From NCBI GenBank assembly GCA_910579645.1, contig CAJTVK010000001.1:1-20002 (forward strand): a DNA stretch of 20,002 nucleotides, read 5' to 3'. Below, in pieces: positions 1 through 5,659 of this stretch. Source of the DNA: an uncultured Lachnospiraceae bacterium (lineage in GTDB: Bacteria; Bacillota; Clostridia; Lachnospirales; Lachnospiraceae). Position 1 is the stretch's first letter; every line of letters starts with the position of its first letter. Under the pieces are notes generated by a model. That model was given only the letters and a program-made list of their open reading frames with translations, did no database searches and had not been told where the DNA came from. The position numbers were made by a program, and so were the translations under genes.

Positions 1-83
1 TCTTTCTTGCCGCGGGGCATCGGCTGTCCATAGGCGCCCGGGTCTGGCAGCAGCGCAGTCATAAAGCCCAAAATTGATTTCCG
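1..83 (-). repeat. Copy A of an 83-bp diverged dispersed repeat (cut by window edge)
   Basis: Read on the minus strand from position 83 down to 1, this stretch aligns without gaps to 4157-4239 on the plus strand; by eye about 68 of 83 bases agree. The best-conserved blocks are CGGAAATCA, TTTTGGG, CTGCCAGACCCGGG, GGACAGCC and GCGGCAAGA. The minus strand is open from 164 to the window edge, but no good start with a ribosome site is visible, so it is listed as a repeat and not as a gene. It may continue beyond the left edge. The rest of 84-264 holds only a weak inverted repeat (GGCAAAC 200-206 with GTTTGCC 223-229) downstream of the neighbouring gene, without a T tract. Confidence 0.65.
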
Positions 84-264
84 TGGTTCACTCACAATAT
101 CATTATGTGAAGCTGCATCCGCTTGTCTCGTTGCCCATGAGAATAAAAAAGAACCATCGCACGATTATTCATCATACAATAGTCCTTCTCACAGATACCG
201 GCAAACCATCCCCAACATCTCTGTTTGCCTAAACCCTGCAATATCAGATTCAATTATTCAATCA

Positions 265-732
265 TTAAATAAAGAAATTTCCGTTGATTTCTCCGTTGAA
301 TACATAATATGCAATATTCTCTTCCGGCTTTACATAGAGTTCCAAGGAAGTATACGGCTCTTCATTGTGCAGATCATATTTCCATACGTCGTTAGCTATT
401 TTCTGCAGGTCTTCCATAGAATAGGATTTGCCGCTGAACTGTAAATGCACAACGGGATTCGCCGCTTTCTTAGCAGTTCTTTTAGGAGCAGGCTTTTCTT
501 CCGTTTTTACAGGTTCCGCCTCTTTTGCGGCTGTCTTTTTCGTCGTTGTCTTCTTTGCCGTCGTTTTCTTCGCCGTTGTCTTCTTTGCGGCTGTTTTTGT
601 TTTTGCAGGTGCTTTTTCTTCCTTCTTTGCTTCCGTATTCCCGGATTCTTTTGTCTCTGCCGCAGGTTCCGCAGCTTTCATCGTTTCCTCTTCTTTTACT
701 GTCGATTTAGCAGTTGTTGTTTTTTCTGCCAT
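265..732 (-). CDS. Small DUF6465-like protein with lysine/alanine/threonine-rich histone-H1-like tail
   Basis: 155 residues if translation begins at the ATG at 732, which has an AAAGGAG ribosome site just upstream; the longer open frame to 858 has no such site. Residues 1 to about 95 are low complexity: acidic and alanine-rich first, then a strongly basic run of KKTTAK/KKTAAK units (about 47-61), then a proline/lysine linker. Residues from about 96 to 155 form a compact domain beginning VVHLQFSGKSYS and containing DVWKYD, LYVKPEE and YYVFNGE. It resembles the DUF6465 domain I associate with Lachnospiraceae, recalled and not searched. The function is not established. The basic tail suggests nucleic-acid or polyanion binding, by analogy with bacterial H1-like proteins. 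It is monocistronic by appearance, with its own promoter at 927-955. Confidence 0.75.
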   Translation of the reverse strand: MAEKTTTAKSTVKEEETMKAAEPAAETKESGNTEAKKEEKAPAKTKTAAKKTTAKKTTAKKTTTKKTAAKEAEPVKTEEKPAPKRTAKKAANPVVHLQFSGKSYSMEDLQKIANDVWKYDLHNEEPYTSLELYVKPEENIAYYVFNGEINGNFFI

Positions 733-840
733 GGGTATTCTCCTTTCAATATCCTTTTCCCAAAGATACAAGATAATATATTTTCTATATCTCCTCTGCC
801 GGCGTTTTCTTCCCGCAAGACCGCAGACAAGTTCTGAAAC

Positions 841-892
841 TAAGAACATTTTTACCATTCGTTCTTACGTTAATCAAGAACCCACTTGGTTC
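841..892 (-). promoter_or_regulatory. Two inverted repeats with GAAC/GTTC arms in the leader of the DUF6465-like gene
   Basis: TAAGAAC (841-847) and GTTCTTA (861-867) are a perfect 7-bp inverted repeat around a 13-nt loop. GAACC (878-882) and GGTTC (888-892) form a second one around 5 nt. Both lie between the predicted transcription start near 920 and the start codon at 732, in a leader of about 190 nt. They could be leader RNA hairpins or an operator; which one cannot be told from the sequence. Confidence 0.35.
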
Positions 893-926
893 ATTTCCCG
901 TGGAAATAAATATGTTTACGTTAGTT

Positions 927-955
927 AGTGTATCTCAATTTCGCTGTCTTGTCAA
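927..955 (-). promoter_or_regulatory. Sigma-A-type promoter for the DUF6465-like gene
   Basis: On the minus strand a perfect -35 box TTGACA (955-950) is followed, after exactly 17 bp, by TACACT (932-927), a 4 of 6 match to TATAAT. Transcription would start near 920 and run into the gene at 732. It is the clearest promoter in the left part of the window. Confidence 0.65.
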
Positions 956-1002
956 CTTTTCAGCGCATGAAATATAGAAAAATAGCGAAAAAGTGTTGGA
1001 AA

Positions 1003-1018
1003 AACAGACTGTTTTCTC
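1003..1018 (-). terminator. Weak hairpin with T run just after uppP
   Basis: On the minus strand, immediately at the uppP stop, AAAACAG and CTGTTTT are complementary with almost no spacer and run into a short T tract. The stem is A/T-rich and the loop must open to be physical, so it would be a weak terminator at best. It is the only candidate between uppP and the next promoter. Confidence 0.25.
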
Positions 1019-1838
1019 ATGCCCCCAGAAGAAAATATGCCAAGATCAGTATGCCCAGCACAATCCGGTACCATCCGAACACTTTAAAATCATGTTTCTT
1101 AATATAACCCATGAGAAACCGGATGACCACCACCGATACGGCAAAGGCCACTGCCATTCCGACGATAAGTATGGACCATTCCGACGCGCTGAAGGCAAGG
1201 CCGGATTTCAGCAGCTTCAGCAGGCTTGCCCCAAACATCACCGGAATGGCTAGGAAAAATGTAAATTCGGCCGCAACAGTCCTGGATATGCCCAAGAGCA
1301 AAGCCCCGATAATCGTTGCGCCGGAACGGGATGTTCCGGGAAAAATGGCCGCTATCAGCTGCCAGATTCCTATAATCAAAGCCATCTGATAAGTGACCTG
1401 TGAAAGGCTGGTAATTTTCGGCAGTGCTTTTTTATTCCGGCTCTCTACCGCAATGAACAGCACTCCGAAAACAATCAGGGCTATGGCCACACATACATAA
1501 TTATAAAAATGAGCTTCAAAAAAATCATCAAAAGGCATCCCAATCAGTACGGCCGGAATGCACGCCACCGCAATTTTAAACCAAAGAGTGAAAATTTCCT
1601 TTTTTATGAACGGCTTCCGTTTCAAGTCAAACGGAAAGATTTTCTCCCAAAATAAAACCACTACCGCCAATATGGAACCAAACTGTATGACCACTAAAAA
1701 AGCCTGCATAAATTCCGGCGATACGTCCAGCCGGACAAATTCATCCAACAGAATCATGTGGCCGGTACTGCTGATCGGAAGCCACTCCGTAATCCCCTGC
1801 ACAATGCCAAACAGCACTGCTTTTAATATCTCTGCCAT
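1017..1838 (-). CDS. uppP: Undecaprenyl-diphosphatase UppP (BacA family)
   Basis: Integral membrane phosphatase that converts undecaprenyl diphosphate to the monophosphate lipid carrier for cell wall and polysaccharide synthesis; overexpression is known to confer bacitracin resistance. I chose the start at 1838 because GGAGG lies directly upstream. It gives 273 residues, the usual family length, whereas the longer frame (to 1862) adds eight unconserved residues. Family motifs are visible: Q14-x3-E18 followed by the SSTGH motif (H27) near the N-terminus, and PGTSRSGAT at 167-175 with the catalytic-type Arg171. About seven or eight hydrophobic segments are spread over the whole length. The patatin-like gene ends 95 bp upstream on the same strand, with a hairpin between them. 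The assignment is secure; whether it is the cell's only UppP is unknown. Confidence 0.97.
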   Translation of the reverse strand: MAEILKAVLFGIVQGITEWLPISSTGHMILLDEFVRLDVSPEFMQAFLVVIQFGSILAVVVLFWEKIFPFDLKRKPFIKKEIFTLWFKIAVACIPAVLIGMPFDDFFEAHFYNYVCVAIALIVFGVLFIAVESRNKKALPKITSLSQVTYQMALIIGIWQLIAAIFPGTSRSGATIIGALLLGISRTVAAEFTFFLAIPVMFGASLLKLLKSGLAFSASEWSILIVGMAVAFAVSVVVIRFLMGYIKKHDFKVFGWYRIVLGILILAYFLLGA

Positions 1839-1858
1839 TTTTCCTCCATTCCAGTTCC

Positions 1859-1885
1859 GCATCCCCCAGAGGGATGCTGTTTTTT
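1859..1885. terminator. Hairpin between patatin-like gene and uppP; T run on the plus strand
   Basis: GCATCCC (1859-1865) and GGGATGC (1871-1877) pair around CCAGA, and TGTTTTTT follows on the plus strand. As a factor-independent terminator it would therefore stop plus-strand (antisense) transcription. On the minus strand the A tract precedes the stem, which then lies about 20 nt upstream of the uppP start and could act only as a leader or intercistronic structure. Confidence 0.4.
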
Positions 1886-1933
1886 AGTTCCGTATCCCAT
1901 TCATGTACTATATATACGCCGGCAGCATGGCAA

Positions 1934-2785
1934 TCATGACAGATACTCCAGCAAATCCATATAGCACTCTTCTGCGTCCCGATAGCCTTCCCTATATAAT
2001 TCTTCCAGCTTCTTTCCGTCTTTCTCAATCCTGCTGACCCCGCTCTTTTTCTTAGGGCGTATCACAAACGCATTTCCGTTATCTACCTGTATTTTCAGAT
2101 AATCCAACATGGCATTATAGTTTATATGACGCTCCTTCATCAATTCATATACCTTCGGATATCTTATATAACGCGCTTTTATCAATGCCATCTGCGCCGT
2201 ATCCGCCGGTTCCCTACGGAATCCCGTTTCCTTTGTCAGCACCACCACATTTTTCCGGTTCCCGTCTTTGATGGATTTTGCTATCGGCACGGAATCCGCT
2301 ATCCCGCCGTCCAGATACAGCCCGCCGCCAATCCTGACGTTACGCGCCGCCAACGGCATGGAACTGGACGCACGCACCGCTATGATATCCCTGCGCATCT
2401 CTTCCAGCGGCATATATTCCGCTTCCCCCGTTTCTATATTCGTCACCACCGCATAAGCTTTTCCTTCATATTTATTAAAAGCTTCAAAATCATAAGGATC
2501 CAGATAATTGGGAATCAAATCATAACACATATCCGTCCCGAATAAATCGCCCGTAGTCAGCAGGCTGAAAGATCCGCAGTATCTCTTATTGTCCAGATAA
2601 TTTACCGAAACACGGTATGCCCTTCCCCTCTGCTTTGACAGAAAACTGCATAGATGGCATGCCCCTGCCGATACCCCGTAGCAGGAAGAAAATTCTATTT
2701 CCTTGTCTAAAAAGAAATCCAAAACACCGGCGGTATAGACCCCTTTCATCGCACCGCCTTCCAAAATAAGCCCGGCCTGATACAT
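1934..2785 (-). CDS. Patatin-like phospholipase (YjjU/RssA-like serine lipid hydrolase)
   Basis: 283 residues from the ATG at 2785, preceded by GGGAGG at good spacing; the frame runs open further upstream but lacks a ribosome site there. It is a patatin-fold hydrolase with a Ser-Asp dyad. The glycine-rich oxyanion motif is at 9-15 (EGGAMKG), the nucleophile motif GVSAG at 37-41 gives Ser39, and the DGG motif at 159-161 gives Asp159. The C-terminal 90 or so residues are charged and helical, as in the YjjU group. No signal peptide or membrane segment is apparent, so it is probably cytoplasmic. The natural substrate is not known for this group; acyl-ester or phospholipid hydrolysis is the family expectation. 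It starts 64 bp after the aminotransferase stop, so co-transcription is likely. Confidence 0.92.
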   Translation of the reverse strand: MYQAGLILEGGAMKGVYTAGVLDFFLDKEIEFSSCYGVSAGACHLCSFLSKQRGRAYRVSVNYLDNKRYCGSFSLLTTGDLFGTDMCYDLIPNYLDPYDFEAFNKYEGKAYAVVTNIETGEAEYMPLEEMRRDIIAVRASSSMPLAARNVRIGGGLYLDGGIADSVPIAKSIKDGNRKNVVVLTKETGFRREPADTAQMALIKARYIRYPKVYELMKERHINYNAMLDYLKIQVDNGNAFVIRPKKKSGVSRIEKDGKKLEELYREGYRDAEECYMDLLEYLS

Positions 2786-2849
2786 ATGTCCTCCCTTTCT
2801 TGTAAAATATACACTCAGAATCACTCTCACACTGTCTGCGTAAATGCCG

Positions 2850-4046
2850 CTATTTTTTCGTCCCGTATTCCGTTTCCACAAATTTACGCAAAGCAGGAAG
2901 GGAACGCTCCACTTTCTCCGTGTCAATGCAATATGCCATACGGAAATATCCGGGACATCCAAAGCTGTCCCCCGGTACCAATATCAAATCATAGTTCTTC
3001 GCTTTTTGGCAGAATATCTTCGCATCCTCTTCCAATGCTTTCGGGAAAATATAAAAGGTACCTCCCGGCTTCACACAAGTAAAGCCTAATTTTACCAATT
3101 CCTTATATAAAATGTTCATATTGGTCTCATAGACGGAAAGATCGGAAGTCTCATCCACTGCCTCCGCCACTGCCAGCTGAATCAGGGACGTAGGACAGTT
3201 ATGCCCAATCCCTCTGGAAATCTGCCCGCACATGCTAATCAGCGTCTCCGCCTCTTTGCATGCCGGATTAACCGCAATATACCCGATACGTTCCCCCGGA
3301 ATGGACAATGATTTTGAAAAAGAATAACAGCTTATCGTATTGTCATAAAATTGAGACACATATCCTTCCTCCACTCCGGCAAACAGAATCTCTCTATACG
3401 GTTCATCGGAAATCAGGTAAATATCATGCCCATATTCTTTTGCTTTTTCCGTCATAATCTTTGCCAAATTTTCCAATGTTTCTTTTGTATAGACGATACC
3501 CGACGGATTATTGGGCGTATTTATCAGCACAGCCATAACTTTTTCCGTCAGCATCCGCTCAAAGCATCCGAAATTCACCTGAAAGTTCTCGGTATCCGCC
3601 GGAACCACTTTCAGGCTTGCGCCGCTGAGGTCTATATACGGATGGTACTCCGGAAAAAAGGGTGCAAAAGTGAGCACCTCGTCCCCCGGCTCCGTCACAA
3701 GGCGCACTGCATGCGCAATGGCGCCGGCTGCTCCGGCCGTCATAAAAATATGTTTCCCCGTATAATTCATTCCAAACCTCTTGTTCAGAGACTCCGCCAC
3801 TTTTTCTTTTACCGACGGAATGCCAAGGCTTGGGCTATAACCATGCACTTCCATCGGATTGCATTCCGTAAGCAGTTTAATGACCGCCTCCTTAAACTTT
3901 TCCGGCGCAGGCACCGACGGATTCCCTAAACTATAGTCAAATACATTTTCATATCCGATTTCCTTCCCCCGCGCCGTGGCATATTCCGAAAGTTCTCTGA
4001 TTACGGACTTAGCCCCCAGCATTTCTTTATACTTAGCAGCAATCAT
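2850..4046 (-). CDS. Pyridoxal-phosphate aminotransferase, class I/II (aspartate aminotransferase-like)
   Basis: 398 residues from the ATG at 4046, with GGAGG eight bases upstream; the open frame to 4259 runs into repeat DNA and is not used. It is a fold-type I aminotransferase: TAGAAGA (103-109) for phosphate binding, NTPNNPSG (176-183), SDEPYRE (213-219) with Asp214 and Tyr217 contacting the cofactor, SFSKSLSIPGERIGY with the Schiff-base Lys245 and Arg253, and FRMAYC with the carboxylate-binding Arg369. Length and motifs fit the aspartate/alanine/aromatic group; the amino-acid substrate cannot be fixed from the motifs. The N-terminal LSEYATARGKEIG and SLGNPSVPAP signatures are common in clostridial members simply annotated as aminotransferase. 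It appears to be the first gene of a minus-strand unit leading to the patatin-like gene. Confidence 0.95.
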   Translation of the reverse strand: MIAAKYKEMLGAKSVIRELSEYATARGKEIGYENVFDYSLGNPSVPAPEKFKEAVIKLLTECNPMEVHGYSPSLGIPSVKEKVAESLNKRFGMNYTGKHIFMTAGAAGAIAHAVRLVTEPGDEVLTFAPFFPEYHPYIDLSGASLKVVPADTENFQVNFGCFERMLTEKVMAVLINTPNNPSGIVYTKETLENLAKIMTEKAKEYGHDIYLISDEPYREILFAGVEEGYVSQFYDNTISCYSFSKSLSIPGERIGYIAVNPACKEAETLISMCGQISRGIGHNCPTSLIQLAVAEAVDETSDLSVYETNMNILYKELVKLGFTCVKPGGTFYIFPKALEEDAKIFCQKAKNYDLILVPGDSFGCPGYFRMAYCIDTEKVERSLPALRKFVETEYGTKK

Positions 4047-4107
4047 TCTCTTTACCTCCAACCTAATCCTGCGGCACGAAACAGCCGCTTTAAAACTCAA
4101 CGGGTAT

Positions 4108-4116
4108 ATTTTACCA
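4108..4116 (-). promoter_or_regulatory. Candidate extended -10 promoter for the aminotransferase
   Basis: On the minus strand TGGTAAAAT (4116-4108) matches an extended -10 element (TGnTAtAAT) about 60 bases before the aminotransferase start. No convincing -35 box is seen at the right distance, as is usual for extended -10 promoters. Confidence 0.4.
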
Positions 4117-4156
4117 CAGTCAGGGCAATTAGGGAACCATACATTTCTGCCATCTG

Positions 4157-4239
4157 CGGAAATCAGTTTTGGGGATTCTGCCTGTGCAGCTGCCAGACCC
4201 GGGAACCTGCGGACAGCCAATGCCCTGCGGCAAGACAGC
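4157..4239 (+). repeat. Copy B of the 83-bp diverged dispersed repeat
   Basis: This plus-strand stretch matches the minus strand of 1-83 at about 68 of 83 positions without gaps; the longest identical block is CTGCCAGACCCGGG. It is GC-rich compared with the A/T-rich DNA that follows. It lies between the aminotransferase leader and the palindromic elements starting at 4280, so with copy A it brackets the four left-hand genes in inverted orientation. A reading frame is open in both copies, but neither has a credible start, so a non-coding repeat is preferred. Confidence 0.65.
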
Positions 4240-4279
4240 CGGCCCGCACACAGAACCATTGATTTTTCCGCAATGATGT

Positions 4280-4392
4280 ACTAGTATAATCCAATTTAAT
4301 TAGCTTTACGTTTATACTTTTCATAGACTCATGCAAAAATAGCACAATTAGAATAATAAAACATATAGTTATTTAAATCGGATTATACTAGT
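4280..4392. mobile_element. MITE-like element 1 (113 bp, 13-bp perfect terminal inverted repeats)
   Basis: ACTAGTATAATCC (4280-4292) is the exact reverse complement of GGATTATACTAGT (4380-4392). The similarity continues inward for about 12 more bases with a few mismatches. The interior is very A/T-rich and has no coding capacity. The right end shares the palindrome ACTAGT (4387-4392) with the next element, whose ends begin with the same ACTAGTAT. Size, terminal inverted repeats and lack of genes fit a miniature non-autonomous element; no separate target duplication can be shown because the ends are themselves palindromic. Confidence 0.6.
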
Positions 4393-4553
4393 ATGACCCG
4401 CACCAATTAACCATATGTTTCGCTTGTCTATATTTCCATCTGCCACGTTGTCATCGGTCAACGATGCCACCGCATCGCCTCCCTCTTCCGCCTTGCAGAC
4501 TGAAAATTTATCCTGCGCGAAACATATGGTTAATTGGTACGGGTCATACTAGT
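4387..4553. mobile_element. MITE-like element 2 (167 bp, 37-bp terminal inverted repeats, 36/37 matched)
   Basis: The left arm 4387-4423 and the right arm 4517-4553 are reverse complements with a single mismatch (C4401 against T4539 in pairing terms). The arms contain ACTAGTATGACCC at the ends and ACCAATTAACCATATG further in. The 93-bp centre is mixed in composition and has a small CGTTG/CAACG stem. The outer eight bases, ACTAGTAT, are the same as in element 1, while the remainder differs, suggesting two related elements inserted end to end. The right arm ends exactly at the -35 box of the promoter for the Rpn gene. In single-stranded form it would make a very stable cruciform or hairpin. Confidence 0.65.
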
Positions 4554-4581
4554 TGCATACCCGATTTAGAAATGATAAAAT
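4553..4581 (+). promoter_or_regulatory. Sigma-A-type promoter of the Rpn gene, abutting element 2
   Basis: TTGCAT (4553-4558) and TAAAAT (4576-4581) are separated by 17 bp, placing the transcription start near 4588 and a leader of about 38 nt before the start codon at 4626. The first T of the -35 box is the last base of element 2, so the insertion edge and the promoter are contiguous. Confidence 0.5.
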
Positions 4582-4625
4582 GTAATTATGAAACCGTACC
4601 CCAAAATTATGCACAGGGAGAAAAC

Positions 4626-5573
4626 ATGAAGTTAGTCAATACACCATATGACGACGTGTTCCGCACTTTGTTAACCGATTGCAGCTGCTTAATTTTACCG
4701 GTCATTAACGAAGTATTTGGAGAACATTATTCCGGAAAAGAAAAAATTGAATTTTCCCCCAATGAACATTTTCTTAACCGGCAGGACGGGAATGAAATCG
4801 AACGAATTACTGACACCAGCTTTCAGATTATCGGCAGTGAAACAAAAAAATATCACTGGGAATGCCAAAGCAGTTCGGATAACAGCATGCTTGTCAGATT
4901 TTTCGAATACGACACCCAAATAGCATTAGACCAAGGGGTGATAAAGGAAAATGTCCTTACTGTTACTTTACCCCGTTCCGCCGTATTGTTTTTACGCTGC
5001 GACGAGTCTACGCCTAACCAGATGCAGATAAAAATTGTAACGCCGGAGGGTTCCATCAGTTATAGCATTAAAGTAATGAAAGCAATGTGCTATACATTGG
5101 AGGAAATTTTTGAGAAAAGGCTGCTGTTTCTGATTCCTTTTTATATTTTTTCCCACGAACCTTATTTTAATGAATATGACAAAAATGCCGTTAAACTGCA
5201 TATGCTAATGAATGAATATTCGGAAATCAGAAACCGGCTTGAGGAACTTCTGCATACCGGAGAAATTACCGAATATATAAAATGTACGATTATCGACATG
5301 TCTAACAAAGTCTTGGAACACATAGCCAAAAAATATGAAAACGTCAGGAAAGGGGTGAAATCCATTATGGGCGGAAAGGTATTAGAATACGAAGCAAAGT
5401 CAATCAGAAAGGAAGGCCTCCGCGAAGGCAAAAAAGAAGGTCTCCGCGAAGGACGATTAGAAATGCTCTTCGATCTTGTAGGAGACAACTTAATTACGAT
5501 AGAAGAAGCTGCCGCAAAAGCCGGACTGACCAATGAAGCTTTTAAAGAAAAAATGCAGTTCCATAAACAATAA
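4626..5573 (+). CDS. Rpn-family PD-(D/E)XK nuclease (recombination-promoting nuclease / putative transposase)
   Basis: 315 residues from the ATG at 4626, which has GGGAGA upstream and makes the typical N-terminus VNTPYDDVFRTLL; the open frame from 4464 starts inside element 2 and is rejected. The nuclease core shows DTSF (Asp63) and WECQ (Glu79, Gln81), the D...ExQ form of the PD-(D/E)XK site used by Rpn proteins, followed by VRFFEYD. Residues from about 258 on contain two EGLREG repeats and a helical tail ITIEEAAAKAGL typical of clostridial members. E. coli RpnA is a calcium-dependent DNA endonuclease that promotes RecA-independent recombination. The gene is alone on the plus strand, next to palindromic elements and closed by a strong terminator, which fits a selfish or accessory unit. 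Role in this host unknown. Confidence 0.9.
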   Translation: MKLVNTPYDDVFRTLLTDCSCLILPVINEVFGEHYSGKEKIEFSPNEHFLNRQDGNEIERITDTSFQIIGSETKKYHWECQSSSDNSMLVRFFEYDTQIALDQGVIKENVLTVTLPRSAVLFLRCDESTPNQMQIKIVTPEGSISYSIKVMKAMCYTLEEIFEKRLLFLIPFYIFSHEPYFNEYDKNAVKLHMLMNEYSEIRNRLEELLHTGEITEYIKCTIIDMSNKVLEHIAKKYENVRKGVKSIMGGKVLEYEAKSIRKEGLREGKKEGLREGRLEMLFDLVGDNLITIEEAAAKAGLTNEAFKEKMQFHKQ

Positions 5574-5590
5574 CTCCTTAGAACGTACTT

Positions 5591-5637
5591 AAAAATGCTT
5601 TCTGCCGGATGTGCGGTATCCGGCAGAAAGCATTTTT
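5591..5637. terminator. Strong bidirectional factor-independent terminator
   Basis: The 20-base arms 5591-5610 and 5618-5637 are perfect reverse complements around the 7-base loop GTGCGGT. The stem core is GCTTTCTGCCGGAT, and both ends carry runs of A or T, so it works in either direction. It sits 17 bp after the Rpn stop and 22 bp after the GH1-isomerase stop, thus ending both convergent transcripts. Confidence 0.95.
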
Positions 5638-5659
5638 TAAACACGCTCCGTCAATTTCC

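Noticed and set aside
1..164. Partial minus-strand gene running off the left edge
   Set aside because: The frame is open for 164 bases but has no start with a ribosome site, and the sequence recurs as a diverged repeat at 4157-4239; a repeat is the simpler reading.
428..928. Plus-strand frames rich in Phe, Ser, Val and Arg opposite the DUF6465-like gene
   Set aside because: They are the antisense image of the lysine/threonine/alanine repeats; low complexity and no ribosome site.
2786..2962. Longer start for the patatin-like protein
   Set aside because: The extra residues overlap the aminotransferase coding end and lack a ribosome site, whereas 2785 has GGGAGG and gives the normal family N-terminus.
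4280..4553. CRISPR array or group of tandem repeats
   Set aside because: The repeats are inverted, of different lengths and with unrelated interiors; there are no regular spacers and no cas genes.
4464..4625. 54-codon N-terminal extension of the Rpn protein
   Set aside because: It would be translated from element 2 and from upstream of the predicted transcription start; the family N-terminus and the ribosome site point to 4626.
5400..5470. Short near-repeat in the Rpn gene as a possible tandem DNA repeat
   Set aside because: It encodes the two EGLREG units common in the tails of this protein family, so it is ordinary coding sequence.
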